From NCBI RefSeq assembly GCF_016651105.1, contig NZ_JAEKEL010000001.1, positions 248,001 to 312,000 on the forward strand: a stretch of 64,000 nucleotides of DNA, written 5' to 3'. The position numbers were made by a program, and so were the translations under genes. This DNA comes from Pseudomonas sp. TH15 (GTDB lineage Bacteria; Pseudomonadota; Gammaproteobacteria; Pseudomonadales; Pseudomonadaceae). Below, one piece after another: positions 55,393 to 64,000 of this stretch; position 1 is the first letter of the stretch; every line of letters starts with the position of its first letter. The notes below the pieces were generated by a model. That model was not told where the DNA came from. It did not search any database and saw only the letters and a list, made by a program, of their open reading frames with translations.

Positions 55393-56721
55393 TCAGCGCA
55401 ACATGCCGCTGCCGTAACCCTTCAGGTTGGCTTTCTTCATCAGGGATTCGTACTGGTGCGAAACGAGGTGCGATTGTACTTGGGACATGAAGTCCATCAC
55501 AACCACGACGACGATCAGCAACGAGGTCCCGCCAAGGTAGAACGGTACGTTTGCTGCAACCACCAGGAACTGGGGCAGCAAGCACACGGCCGTCATGTAA
55601 AGAGCACCGAACATGGTCAAACGAGTCAGAACGCCATCAATATAGCGCGCAGACTGCTCGCCTGGACGGATACCCGGAATAAAGGCACCGGACTTCTTCA
55701 GGTTTTCCGCTACGTCTTTCGGATTGAACATCAACGCCGTATAGAAGAAGCAGAAGAAAATAATCCCTGCACTAAACAGCAGAATATTCAACGGCTGACC
55801 AGGAGCGATCGACTGCGAGATGTCCTGCAACCAGCCCATACCTTCAGACTGACCGAACCAGGCACCCAACGAAGCCGGGAACAGCAAAATGCTGCTCGCG
55901 AAAATAGCCGGAATAACACCGGCCATGTTCACCTTCAGCGGCAAGTGGCTAGTCTGCGCAGCGAAGACCTTGCGGCCCTGCTGACGCTTGGCGTAGTGAA
56001 CAGCAATACGACGCTGACCACGCTCAATGAACACCACGAAACCGATAATCGCTACTGCCAGCAAACCGATGGCAACCAGGGCGAAGATGTTGATATCACC
56101 CTGACGTGCAGACTCGAAAGACTGCCCGATCGCTCTCGGAAGACCGGCGACGATACCCGAAAAAATCAACATCGAGATACCGTTGCCAACACCACGCTCA
56201 GTAATCTGCTCACCCAGCCACATCATGAACATCGCACCAGCCACAAAAGTGGATACCGCGACGAAATGGAAGCCAAAGTCACCAGTGAACGCAACGCCCT
56301 GCCCCGCCAGACCAATGGACATGCCAATAGCCTGAACCAGAGCGAGGACGACAGTGCCGTAGCGGGTGTACTGGCTGATCTTGCGACGGCCAGCTTCACC
56401 TTCCTTCTTCAACTGCTCCAGCTGCGGGCTGACGGCGGTCATCAGTTGCATGATGATCGATGCCGAAATGTACGGCATGATCCCCAGTGCAAAGATGCTC
56501 ATCCGTTCCAGCGCGCCGCCGGAAAACATGTTGAACAAGCTAAGAATGGTCCCCTCATTCTGTCGAAACAGGTCCGCGAGTCGGTCCGGGTTAATACCTG
56601 GAACCGGGATGTGTGCGCCTATTCGGTAGACGATAATCGCCAGGAACAGAAAACGCAGACGAGCCCAGAGTTCAGACATACCGCCTTTGCCGAGCGCAGA
56701 GAGAGCACCTTGCTTAGCCAT
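55393..56721 (-). CDS. secY: Protein translocase subunit SecY
   Basis: 442 residues, ten membrane helices, the channel for export of unfolded proteins. Conserved marks: [27 protein letters not shown] (plug and helix 2), GIMFFCFFY-like stretch before helix 8, and the C-terminal cytosolic loops with KGYGSGMLR. The start follows the rplO stop directly. Part of the spc operon. Confidence 0.98.
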   Translation of the reverse strand: MAKQGALSALGKGGMSELWARLRFLFLAIIVYRIGAHIPVPGINPDRLADLFRQNEGTILSLFNMFSGGALERMSIFALGIMPYISASIIMQLMTAVSPQLEQLKKEGEAGRRKISQYTRYGTVVLALVQAIGMSIGLAGQGVAFTGDFGFHFVAVSTFVAGAMFMMWLGEQITERGVGNGISMLIFSGIVAGLPRAIGQSFESARQGDINIFALVAIGLLAVAIIGFVVFIERGQRRIAVHYAKRQQGRKVFAAQTSHLPLKVNMAGVIPAIFASSILLFPASLGAWFGQSEGMGWLQDISQSIAPGQPLNILLFSAGIIFFCFFYTALMFNPKDVAENLKKSGAFIPGIRPGEQSARYIDGVLTRLTMFGALYMTAVCLLPQFLVVAANVPFYLGGTSLLIVVVVVMDFMSQVQSHLVSHQYESLMKKANLKGYGSGMLR

Positions 56722-57159
56722 TTATTCCTCGAACTTGCCGCCAGCTGCTTCGATAGCCGCACGCGCACCTTTGGTGGCGCCGATTCCCTTTCCGATGGTG
56801 ACAGCGCGAGTAACTTCGCCGGACAGCATGATTTTCACACGCTGTACGTTGACGTTAATAACGTTGGCATCTTTCAGGGACTGCACGGTGACGATGTCGC
56901 CTTCCACTTTGGCCAGCTCGGACAGACGCACTTCTGCGCGATCCATGGCTTTCAAGGAAACGAAACCGAATTTCGGCAGGCGACGATGCAGCGGCTGTTG
57001 ACCGCCTTCAAAGCCTGGAGCAATGGTGCCACCGGAGCGGGAGGACTGACCTTTGTGGCCACGGCCACCGGTCTTGCCCAAACCACTACCGATACCACGG
57101 CCCGGACGATGCTTTTCGCGACGGGAACCCGGCGCTGGACTCAGATCATTGAGTTTCAT
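56722..57159 (-). CDS. rplO: Ribosomal protein L15
   Basis: 145 residues; [43 protein letters not shown] glycine/arginine-rich start and a globular end ([16 protein letters not shown]). Late-assembly protein of the 50S subunit. Its stop is adjacent to the secY start. Confidence 0.97.
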   Translation of the reverse strand: MKLNDLSPAPGSRREKHRPGRGIGSGLGKTGGRGHKGQSSRSGGTIAPGFEGGQQPLHRRLPKFGFVSLKAMDRAEVRLSELAKVEGDIVTVQSLKDANVINVNVQRVKIMLSGEVTRAVTIGKGIGATKGARAAIEAAGGKFEE

Positions 57160-57162
57160 CGA

Positions 57163-57339
57163 TTAACCCTCGACACGCAGCATGTAGTAAGCCTTGTTGA
57201 TCATCCCGCGATTCTCGGGAGTATCAAGTACTTCTACAGTGTGACCGATGCGACGCAGACCCAGACCCTTAACGCACAGTTTGTGGTTAGGGATGCGGCC
57301 GGTCATGCTTTTGATCAGCGTAACTTTAACGGTAGCCAT
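57163..57339 (-). CDS. rpmD: Ribosomal protein L30
   Basis: 58 residues: [35 protein letters not shown] and [13 protein letters not shown], all L30 marks. Three bases upstream of rplO (stop at 57163) and three after rpsE. Short but complete and in frame. Confidence 0.97.
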   Translation of the reverse strand: MATVKVTLIKSMTGRIPNHKLCVKGLGLRRIGHTVEVLDTPENRGMINKAYYMLRVEG

Positions 57340-57341
57340 GA

Positions 57342-57842
57342 TCAGAAGATCTCCTTGACGCTTTTGCCACGCTTGGCGGCAATGGATTCAGGAGATTGCA
57401 TAGCTTTCAAACCTTTGAAAGTGGCGTGAACCACGTTTACCGGGTTAGTCGAGCCGTAGCACTTGGCCAGAACGTTCTGAACGCCAGCAACTTCGAGGAC
57501 AGCACGCATAGCGCCGCCAGCGATGATACCGGTACCTTCAGAAGCAGGCTGCATATACACCTTCGAAGCGCCATGAGCAGACTTCATTGCGTACTGCAGA
57601 GTGGTGCCGTTCAGATCAACTTGGATCATGTTGCGACGAGCAGCTTCCATTGCCTTCTGGATCGCGGCAGGCACTTCACGTGACTTGCCACGGCCGAAGC
57701 CAACACGCCCTTTACCATCACCAACCACGGTCAACGCGGTGAAAGTGAAGATACGGCCGCCTTTAACGGTTTTGGCTACGCGGTTAACTTGAACCAGCTT
57801 CTCAATGTAGCCTTCGTCGCGCTTTTGGTCGTTATTTGACAT
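57342..57842 (-). CDS. rpsE: Ribosomal protein S5
   Basis: 166 residues; [37 protein letters not shown] and the [23 protein letters not shown] fold. S5 affects decoding accuracy (ram mutations lie here in E. coli). Coupled by tight spacing with rpmD and rplR. Confidence 0.98.
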   Translation of the reverse strand: MSNNDQKRDEGYIEKLVQVNRVAKTVKGGRIFTFTALTVVGDGKGRVGFGRGKSREVPAAIQKAMEAARRNMIQVDLNGTTLQYAMKSAHGASKVYMQPASEGTGIIAGGAMRAVLEVAGVQNVLAKCYGSTNPVNVVHATFKGLKAMQSPESIAAKRGKSVKEIF

Positions 57843-57845
57843 AAC

Positions 57846-58196
57846 TTAGAACTCCAGCCCAGCTTCACGAGCAGCATCAGCCAGCGCCTTGACGCGACCG
57901 TGGTACTTGAAGCCAGAGCGGTCGAAAGCCACCTGCGAGACGCCAGCGGCTTTAGCACGCGTAGCGACCAGCTGGCCAACCTTAGTGGCCGCGTCGATGT
58001 TGCCAGTGGCGCCATCACGCAGTTCTTTATCCAAAGTCGAGGCAGATGCCAGGACTTTGTTGCCGTCGGCCGAAATGACCTGGGCGTAGATGTGCTGCGA
58101 CGAGCGGAACACGCAGAGACGCACGACTTCGAGTTCGTGCATTTTCAGGCGTGCTTTGCGAGCGCGACGCAGTCGAGTAACTTTTTTGTCGGTCAT
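57846..58196 (-). CDS. rplR: Ribosomal protein L18
   Basis: 116 residues; [41 protein letters not shown] and the closing [19 protein letters not shown]. Binds 5S rRNA with L5 and L25. Three bases from rpsE. Confidence 0.98.
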   Translation of the reverse strand: MTDKKVTRLRRARKARLKMHELEVVRLCVFRSSQHIYAQVISADGNKVLASASTLDKELRDGATGNIDAATKVGQLVATRAKAAGVSQVAFDRSGFKYHGRVKALADAAREAGLEF

Positions 58197-58206
58197 TTGC
58201 TATGCC

Positions 58207-58740
58207 CTACTTCTTCTTGGCTTCTTTACGACGGACGACTTCGTCCGCGTAGCGCACACCTTTACCTTTGTAAGGTTCTGGTGGACGGAAGTCGCGGATC
58301 TCGGCGGCCACTTGACCTACCAGCTGCTTATCGATGCCCTTAATCAGGATATCGGTCTGGCTAGGAGTCTCAGCGGTGATGCCTTCCGGCAGTTCGTAAT
58401 CCACTGGGTGCGAGAAGCCAAGAGCCAGGTTCAGCACTGTGCCTTTTGCTTGCGCTTTGTAACCAACACCGACCAGCTGGAGCTTGCGCTCGAAGCCTTG
58501 GCTTACGCCTTGGACCATGTTGTTTACCAACGCACGAGTGGTACCGGCCATTGCGCGAGTTTGTTGATCGCCATTGCGAGCAGCGAAACGCAGCTCACCA
58601 GCTTCTTCAACGATCTCAACGGACGAATGGATGTTCAGTTCGAGAGTGCCCTTGGCACCCTTCACCGAAAGCTGTTGGCCTGCGAATTTGACTTCGACAC
58701 CGGCTGGCAGCTTAACGGGGTTCTTAGCGACGCGTGACAT
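58207..58740 (-). CDS. rplF: Ribosomal protein L6
   Basis: 177 residues in two repeats; [17 protein letters not shown] start and [20 protein letters not shown] end (here [19 protein letters not shown]). Near the factor-binding site of the 50S subunit. Ten bases from rplR. Confidence 0.98.
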   Translation of the reverse strand: MSRVAKNPVKLPAGVEVKFAGQQLSVKGAKGTLELNIHSSVEIVEEAGELRFAARNGDQQTRAMAGTTRALVNNMVQGVSQGFERKLQLVGVGYKAQAKGTVLNLALGFSHPVDYELPEGITAETPSQTDILIKGIDKQLVGQVAAEIRDFRPPEPYKGKGVRYADEVVRRKEAKKK

Positions 58741-58752
58741 GCTTATCCCCCC

Positions 58753-59145
58753 TTAGAACACAGTGCAAAGAACTTCGCCGCCGACACCGGCAGCGCGCGC
58801 AGCACGATCCGTCATCACACCTTTGTTGGTGGAGACGATAGACACACCGAGACCGCCACGAACTTTTGGCAGATCATCGACGGACTTGTACTGACGCAGG
58901 CCTGGACGGCTAACGCGCTTCACTTCCTCGATGACCGGACGGCCTTCGAAGTACTTCAGCTCGATGGACAGCAGTGGTTTGATTTCGCTGCTGATCTGAT
59001 AACCCGCAATGTAACCTTCGTCCTTCAGGACTTTGGCAACAGCTACCTTCAAAGTAGAAGATGGCATGCTTACGACGGACTTTTCAGCCATCTGGGCATT
59101 ACGGATTCGAGTTAGCATGTCCGCTAACGGGTCCTGCATACTCAT
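58753..59145 (-). CDS. rpsH: Ribosomal protein S8
   Basis: 130 residues; [25 protein letters not shown] start and [30 protein letters not shown] end. Binds 16S rRNA helix 21, and in E. coli represses the spc operon from within. A 208-base gap with a hairpin separates it from rpsN. Confidence 0.98.
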   Translation of the reverse strand: MSMQDPLADMLTRIRNAQMAEKSVVSMPSSTLKVAVAKVLKDEGYIAGYQISSEIKPLLSIELKYFEGRPVIEEVKRVSRPGLRQYKSVDDLPKVRGGLGVSIVSTNKGVMTDRAARAAGVGGEVLCTVF

Positions 59146-59263
59146 GGGCTAGACGCTCCTAATACAAAAAAATAAGCCTTGCGGCTACTACCTTCGCCGA
59201 GAAACTCCGCACGTAAAAAGCACGGGCTCAGGCGAGCCGGGTATTCTAGACACACCCCACAAA

Positions 59264-59293
59264 TGAATCAAGCCCCAAAAGGGGCTTGATTCA
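59264..59293 (-). promoter_or_regulatory. Perfect 30-base palindrome in the rpsN-rpsH gap
   Basis: TGAATCAAGCCCC and its exact complement GGGGCTTGATTCA flank AAAA. As RNA this is a 13-pair stem with a four-base loop, in the middle of the spc operon, 118 bases before the rpsH start. The flanks have no long T-run. A processing or regulatory hairpin is likely. Confidence 0.6.
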
Positions 59294-59353
59294 AGTTCAA
59301 GGTCACCGATGGTCAGGATCTTGCAATCCTGAACACCGAGACTTTGACAGTGC

Positions 59354-59659
59354 TTACCAGCTGGCTTTAACCAGACCAGGTACGTCACCACGCATTGCAG
59401 CTTCACGCAGTTTGTTACGGCCGAGGCCGAACTTGCGGTAAACGCCGTGTGGACGACCGGTCAGGCGGCAGCGGTTACGCATGCGCGAAGCGCTTGCGTC
59501 ACGTGGCTGCTTCTGCAGAGCTACTGTAGCTTCCCAACGCGCTTCTGGACTTGCGTTCAGATCAACGATGATAGCTTTCAGTGCTGCACGCTTCTTGGCG
59601 TACTTGGCAACCGTGAGCTGACGCTTCAGCTCGCGGTTTTTCATGCTCATCTTGGCCAT
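59354..59659 (-). CDS. rpsN: Ribosomal protein S14
   Basis: 101 residues from the ATG at 59659 (an open frame reaches 59725); [14 protein letters not shown] start and the long form typical of proteobacteria, without the CxxC zinc motif seen in short S14. [26 protein letters not shown] is the RNA-binding block. The next gene upstream is rplE. Confidence 0.97.
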   Translation of the reverse strand: MAKMSMKNRELKRQLTVAKYAKKRAALKAIIVDLNASPEARWEATVALQKQPRDASASRMRNRCRLTGRPHGVYRKFGLGRNKLREAAMRGDVPGLVKASW

Positions 59660-59672
59660 TTTCCTACTCCAA

Positions 59673-60212
59673 TCAGTTGCGGAACGGGAATTTGAAAGCA
59701 CGCAGCAGCGCGCGACCTTCATCATCGTTCTTGGCAGTGGTGGTCAGGGTAATGTCCAGACCGCGGAGAGCATCGATCTTGTCGTAGTCGATTTCCGGGA
59801 AGATGATCTGCTCTTTAACGCCCATGCTGTAGTTACCACGACCATCAAAGGACTTGGCATTCAGGCCGCGGAAGTCGCGGACCCGAGGCAGGGAGATCGA
59901 CAGCAGACGATCCAGGAACTCGTACATACGCTCACGGCGCAGGGTCACTTTGACGCCGATCGGCCAACCTTCACGGACTTTAAAGCCAGCGATGGATTTC
60001 CGAGCGTAAGTCACAACAACTTTCTGACCGGTGATCTTTTCCAGATCGGCAACAGCGTGCTCGATGACTTTTTTGTCACCGACCGCTTCGCCCAGACCCA
60101 TGTTCAGGGTGATCTTTGTAACGCGTGGAACTTCCATCACGTTCGAAAGCTTAAGTTCTTCCTTAAGCTTCGGTGCGATTTCCTTCCAGTAAATCTCTTT
60201 TAGTCGTGCCAT
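59673..60212 (-). CDS. rplE: Ribosomal protein L5
   Basis: 179 residues; [20 protein letters not shown] start, [20 protein letters not shown] and [20 protein letters not shown]. Binds 5S rRNA and contacts the P-site tRNA. In E. coli the S8 repressor site lies before this gene. Confidence 0.98.
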   Translation of the reverse strand: MARLKEIYWKEIAPKLKEELKLSNVMEVPRVTKITLNMGLGEAVGDKKVIEHAVADLEKITGQKVVVTYARKSIAGFKVREGWPIGVKVTLRRERMYEFLDRLLSISLPRVRDFRGLNAKSFDGRGNYSMGVKEQIIFPEIDYDKIDALRGLDITLTTTAKNDDEGRALLRAFKFPFRN

Positions 60213-60232
60213 GGTCTTCTACCTAGCAGTGT

Positions 60233-60547
60233 TCAAGCATCAACCGCTTTTTGGGTCGACTTGAAGACACGAATTTTCTTGCCGTCTTCTACTTTGAAAC
60301 CAACGCGATCAGCCTTGTTGGTTTCGCCGTTGAAAATGGCGACGTTAGAAGCGTCCAGTGGAGCTTCTTTTTCGACGATACCGCCTTGTACGCCCGACAT
60401 CGGGTTAGGCTTGGTATGACGCTTAACCAGGTTCAGACCACCAATAACCAGACGGTTATTAGCGAGAACCTTAAGCACCTTACCGCGCTTACCTTTGTCT
60501 TTGCCGGCGATCACGATGATCTCGTCGTCACGACGAATCTTTTGCAT
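60233..60547 (-). CDS. rplX: Ribosomal protein L24
   Basis: 104 residues; [27 protein letters not shown] is the KOW start, then [29 protein letters not shown]. Assembly initiator of the 50S subunit near the tunnel exit. Twenty bases before rplE. Confidence 0.98.
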   Translation of the reverse strand: MQKIRRDDEIIVIAGKDKGKRGKVLKVLANNRLVIGGLNLVKRHTKPNPMSGVQGGIVEKEAPLDASNVAIFNGETNKADRVGFKVEDGKKIRVFKSTQKAVDA

Positions 60548-60558
60548 GTCGGATCTCC

Positions 60559-60927
60559 TTACAGCACTTCTGGGGCGAGCGAGACGATCTTCATGAACTT
60601 CTCAGTACGAAGTTCACGGGTCACTGGCCCAAAGATACGGGTGCCGATCGGCTCTTGCTTGTTGTTCAGAAGAACAGCAGCGTTGCCATCAAAGCGGATA
60701 ATGGAGCCATCAGCACGGCGTACGCCGTGACGAGTGCGGACTACAACAGCAGTCATCACTTGGCCTTTTTTCACTTTACCGCGAGGAATTGCTTCCTTCA
60801 CGGTAACTTTGATGATGTCACCGATACCAGCGTAACGACGATGGGAGCCACCCAGCACCTTGATGCACATAACGCGGCGAGCGCCGCTGTTATCGGCCAC
60901 ATCGAGCATGGATTGAGTCTGAATCAT
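60559..60927 (-). CDS. rplN: Ribosomal protein L14
   Basis: 122 residues; [37 protein letters not shown] start and [24 protein letters not shown] end. Forms intersubunit bridges. Twelve bases upstream of rplX, first gene of the spc operon by common order. Confidence 0.98.
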   Translation of the reverse strand: MIQTQSMLDVADNSGARRVMCIKVLGGSHRRYAGIGDIIKVTVKEAIPRGKVKKGQVMTAVVVRTRHGVRRADGSIIRFDGNAAVLLNNKQEPIGTRIFGPVTRELRTEKFMKIVSLAPEVL

Positions 60928-60950
60928 ATAATTTCTCCGACCCCTAGTCC

Positions 60951-61217
60951 TTAGACTTCCACAGCGCGTTCGAGAACATCAACCAGTGCCCAAGACTTGG
61001 TCTTGGCCAGCGGACGAGTTTCACGAATAGTGACTTTGTCGCCGATGTGGCACTGATTGGTTTCGTCGTGCGCGTGCAGCTTAGTCGAACGCTTAACGTA
61101 TTTACCGTAGATCGGGTGCTTTACGCGACGCTCGATCAGAACGGTGATGGTCTTGTCCATTTTGTCGCTGACAACACGGCCAGTCAGCGTACGGACGGTT
61201 TTTTCGGCTTCAGCCAT
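60951..61217 (-). CDS. rpsQ: Ribosomal protein S17
   Basis: 88 residues; [44 protein letters not shown] is an OB-fold typical of S17. Primary 16S-binding protein. Two bases after rpmC; last gene of the S10 operon. Confidence 0.98.
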   Translation of the reverse strand: MAEAEKTVRTLTGRVVSDKMDKTITVLIERRVKHPIYGKYVKRSTKLHAHDETNQCHIGDKVTIRETRPLAKTKSWALVDVLERAVEV

Positions 61218-61219
61218 GA

Positions 61220-61411
61220 TTACTTACCTGCCTGCTGTTTGAGCACAGTCTTCACGCGAGCGATGTCACGCTTAACTTGCCGGAGCAGGTGAGACTGCCC
61301 CAACTGGCCAGTTGCTTTCTGCATGCGCAGATTGAACTGGTCGCGCAGCAGGCCGAGCAGTTGCTCGTTAAGCTGCGGCGCGTCTTTTTCACGAAGTTCA
61401 TTCGCTTTCAT
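61220..61411 (-). CDS. rpmC: Ribosomal protein L29
   Basis: 63 residues from the ATG at 61411, whose TGATG overlaps the rplP stop; a GTG one codon earlier is also in frame. [18 protein letters not shown] and [11 protein letters not shown] fit the family. Sits at the tunnel exit. Confidence 0.97.
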   Translation of the reverse strand: MKANELREKDAPQLNEQLLGLLRDQFNLRMQKATGQLGQSHLLRQVKRDIARVKTVLKQQAGK

Positions 61412-61824
61412 CACATCACCGTCCGTTTAACAAAGGCGGTGGCGAGCGGCAGCTTTGCAGCAGCCAGGGCAAAAGCCTCACGCGCCAGCTCTTCAGTAAC
61501 ACCCTCGATTTCATACAGGACTTTGCCTGGCTGAATCTGGGCAACCCAGTACTCCACACTACCCTTACCTTTACCCATCCGAACTTCGAGGGGCTTTTTG
61601 GAGATAGGCTTGTCCGGGAATACACGGATCCAGATCTTGCCGCCACGTTTAACGTGACGGGTCAGTGCACGACGCGCTGACTCGATCTGACGAGCGGTGA
61701 GACGACCACGAGCTACAGACTTCAGCGCATATTCGCCGAAGCTGACTTTGCTACCGCGCTGAGCCAAGCCACGGTTGTGGCCTGTCATCTGCTTGCGGAA
61801 CTTCGTACGCTTTGGTTGCAACAT
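61411..61824 (-). CDS. rplP: Ribosomal protein L16
   Basis: 137 residues; [24 protein letters not shown] start, [35 protein letters not shown]. Needed for the peptidyl transferase centre. Overlaps rpmC. Confidence 0.98.
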   Translation of the reverse strand: MLQPKRTKFRKQMTGHNRGLAQRGSKVSFGEYALKSVARGRLTARQIESARRALTRHVKRGGKIWIRVFPDKPISKKPLEVRMGKGKGSVEYWVAQIQPGKVLYEIEGVTEELAREAFALAAAKLPLATAFVKRTVM

Positions 61825-61836
61825 TTGGCGTACCCC

Positions 61837-62523
61837 TTACTTAGCAGCTTTTTTACGAGGCGCTGGTGCTTGTGGTTTCAGTTCTTCTTGGCGACCACCA
61901 ATTACTTCGCCTTTGAAGATCCAAACCTTTACACCGATCACACCATAAGTGGTGTGAGCTTCGTAGTTGGCATAGTCGATGTCGGCACGCAGGGTGTGCA
62001 GTGGCACACGACCTTCGCGATACCATTCAGTACGTGCGATTTCAGCACCGCCGAGACGACCGCTCACTTGGATTTTGATGCCTTTGGCACCAATGCGCAT
62101 GGCGTTCTGTACAGCGCGCTTCATAGCGCGGCGGAACATTACGCGACGCTCCAGCTGCTGAGCTACGCTCTGCGCAACCAACATACCGTCGAGTTCCGGC
62201 TTGCGGATTTCTTCGATATTGATGTGCACAGGCACACCCATTTGCTTGGTCAGGTCCTGACGCAGCTTCTCAACATCTTCACCTTTCTTCCCGATAACGA
62301 TACCTGGACGAGCGGTGTGGATGGTGATACGTGCAGTTTGGGCCGGACGATGGATATCGATACGGCTTACGGACGCGCTTTTTAGTTTGTCTTGGAGATA
62401 CTCGCGCACCTTCAGATCAGCGAACAAATAGTCCGCATAAGTCCGACCGTCTGCGTACCAGACGGAGGTGTGCTCCTTGACGATTCCCAGGCGAATGCCA
62501 ATGGGATGTACTTTCTGACCCAT
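61837..62523 (-). CDS. rpsC: Ribosomal protein S3
   Basis: 228 residues from the ATG at 62523 (an open frame reaches 62607); [25 protein letters not shown], the KH domain with [17 protein letters not shown], and [24 protein letters not shown]. Guards the mRNA entry channel. C-terminal Ala/Lys-rich tail is normal. Confidence 0.98.
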
Positions 62524-62536
62524 CTCTTCGACTCCG

Positions 62537-62869
62537 TTACTTGTCAGCAACCTTGACAGTGATATGGCAAGACCGCTTGACGATGCGATCAGCACGGCCT
62601 TTGGCACGTGGCATGATTCGCTTCAGCGAACGCCCTTCGTTGACGAAAACGGTGCTGACTTTAAGGTCATCAACGTCTGCGCCTTCGTTGTGCTCGGCGT
62701 TGGCTACGGCCGACTCCAGCACTTTCTTGATGATCTCGGCGGCTTTCTTACTGCTGAAAGCCAACAGGTTGAGCGCTTCGCCCACCTTCTTCCCGCGGAT
62801 CTGGTCGGCGACCAAGCGGGCTTTCTGGGCGGAGATTCGAGCGCCCGACAACTTAGCGGCTACTTCCAT
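62537..62869 (-). CDS. rplV: Ribosomal protein L22
   Basis: 110 residues; [27 protein letters not shown] start and the hairpin loop ([21 protein letters not shown]) that reaches into the exit tunnel. Fourteen bases before rpsC. Confidence 0.98.
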
Positions 62870-62882
62870 CGTTCCTTACCCC

Positions 62883-63158
62883 TTAACGCTTGGCTTTCTT
62901 GTCTGCCACGTGCCCACGATATGTGCGGGTACCGGCAAACTCGCCTAGTTTGTGGCCGACCATGTCTTCGTTCACGAGAACTGGAACATGTTGACGACCG
63001 TTATGCACAGCAATGGTCAAACCGACCATTTGTGGCAGGATCATGGAACGGCGCGACCAGGTTTTCACTGGTTTGCGATCGTTCTTTTCCGCCGCCACTT
63101 CGATCTTCTTCAGTAGGTGAAGATCAATAAAAGGACCTTTTTTCAGAGAACGTGGCAC
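62883..63158 (-). CDS. rpsS: Ribosomal protein S19
   Basis: 91 residues; [22 protein letters not shown] start, [29 protein letters not shown] and [14 protein letters not shown]. On the 30S head next to S13. Fourteen bases before rplV. Confidence 0.98.
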   Translation of the reverse strand: MPRSLKKGPFIDLHLLKKIEVAAEKNDRKPVKTWSRRSMILPQMVGLTIAVHNGRQHVPVLVNEDMVGHKLGEFAGTRTYRGHVADKKAKR

Positions 63159-63174
63159 TGTCGTATCCCTCTAT

Positions 63175-63999
63175 TTACTTGCGACGACGGACGATCATTT
63201 TGTCGGTACGCTTATTACCACGAGTCTTCGCGCCCTTAGTCGGGAAGCCCCATGGCGATACCGGATGACGACCACCAGAGGTACGACCTTCACCACCACC
63301 ATGTGGGTGGTCAACCGGGTTCATGGCAACACCACGAACGGTTGGGCGAACGCCACGCCAGCGTTTGGCACCAGCTTTACCCAGCGAACGCAGGCTGTGC
63401 TCGGAGTTCGAGACTTCACCCAGGGTCGCGCGGCATTCAGCCAGCACTTTACGCATCTCACCAGAACGCAGACGCAGGGTCACGTAGACACCTTCACGAG
63501 CGATCAGCTGAGCCGAAGCACCAGCGGAACGAGCGATTTGCGCGCCTTTACCTGGCTTCAATTCGATGCCGTGTACGGTGCTACCAACTGGAATGTTACG
63601 CAGTTGCAGAGCGTTGCCCGGCTTGATCGGCGCCAAAGCACCTGCGATCAGCTGGTCACCAGCACTCACGCCTTTAGGGGCGATGATGTAGCGACGCTCG
63701 CCATCTGCGTACAGCAGCAGAGCGATGTGAGCAGTACGGTTTGGATCGTATTCAATACGCTCGACAGTGGCAACAATGCCATCTTTGTCGTTGCGACGGA
63801 AATCGACCAGACGATAATGCTGCTTATGGCCACCACCGATGTGACGAGTGGTAATACGACCATTGTTGTTACGACCACCAGTCTTCGATTTTTTCTCGAG
63901 CAGCGGTGCGTGAGGAGCGCCTTTATGCAGCTCCTGGTTGACCACCTTGACCACAAAACGGCGGCCAGGGGAAGTCGGTTTGCATTTAACGATTGCCAT
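63175..63999 (-). CDS. rplB: Ribosomal protein L2
   Basis: 274 residues; [19 protein letters not shown] start and the functional C-terminal [15 protein letters not shown] with the essential His. Needed for peptidyl transfer and subunit joining. The start codon is one base inside the window edge, so the promoter and rplW lie outside it. Confidence 0.98.
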   Translation of the reverse strand: MAIVKCKPTSPGRRFVVKVVNQELHKGAPHAPLLEKKSKTGGRNNNGRITTRHIGGGHKQHYRLVDFRRNDKDGIVATVERIEYDPNRTAHIALLLYADGERRYIIAPKGVSAGDQLIAGALAPIKPGNALQLRNIPVGSTVHGIELKPGKGAQIARSAGASAQLIAREGVYVTLRLRSGEMRKVLAECRATLGEVSNSEHSLRSLGKAGAKRWRGVRPTVRGVAMNPVDHPHGGGEGRTSGGRHPVSPWGFPTKGAKTRGNKRTDKMIVRRRK

Positions 64000-64000
64000 G

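Noticed and set aside
55255..57429. A 724-residue open frame on the plus strand across rpmJ, secY, rplO, rpmD and rpsE
   Set aside because: It is antisense to five well-supported genes and has no recognisable motif; codon bias of the ribosomal genes explains its length.

Overview
The window looks like a chromosomal segment of a Pseudomonas of the fluorescens group. The evidence is GC-rich coding sequence, dense short REP/REPIN palindromes of the Pseudomonas type between genes, a Pseudomonas-style riboflavin cluster, and an oprG/zinc block and a ssb-yajR-uvrA-ferritin-catalase-ribosomal block whose order I recall from P. aeruginosa. No tRNA, rRNA, CRISPR array, insertion sequence, transposase or prophage is visible. 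No gene-free stretch exceeds about 300 bases; the longest gaps (155-430, 1553-1801, 8945-9198, 38077-38358, 52004-52249) hold repeats or regulatory sequence. The window is mostly conserved core genome, and no strong case for a wholly unknown system emerges. The best leads are the operator-like repeats at two genes and the PspA-containing yjf operon.

Layout. 1-154: start of an exported protein (minus), cut by the edge. 346-1552: Fic-domain protein behind a tandem palindromic operator. 1802-4918: xseB-ispA-dxs (isoprenoid precursors). 5076-8944: btuB receptor, convergent with ribA, a small membrane protein and a BtuF-like binding protein. 9199-15924 (minus): nrdR-ribD-ribE-ribBX-ribH-nusB-thiL-pgpA and a periplasmic solute-binding protein, many joined by stop/start overlaps. 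16042-18610: YbaY-like lipoprotein, methyltransferase, CnoX-like thioredoxin and a small unknown gene. 18746-21994: zinc-limitation module (DUF2796, ABC ATPase, MacB-type permease, DUF3299). 22228-22926: oprG with an ANR/FNR-type site. 23121-24930: two nucleotide-sugar-type enzymes.

25256-29572: the giant helicase Lhr. 29708-31834: MscS-type channel. 32136-36107: DUF72, endonuclease/phosphatase, ClsB and YbhN in one overlapped operon for membrane lipid work. 36219-38076: hydrolase plus DUF3182. 38359-40013: GlxA-type regulator divergent from an isochorismatase-fold hydrolase. 40169-44664: yjfI-pspA(yjfJ)-yjfK-yjfL-yjfM-yjfC, a PspA/IM30 envelope operon behind two identical 12-bp palindromes.

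44840-52003: ssb, YajR-type MFS, uvrA, a heme-less bacterioferritin and catalase. 52250-63999 (minus): the alpha, spc and S10 ribosomal operons from rplB to rplQ, with secY and rpoA. This last block is single-direction housekeeping; its notable non-coding parts are two intercistronic hairpins.
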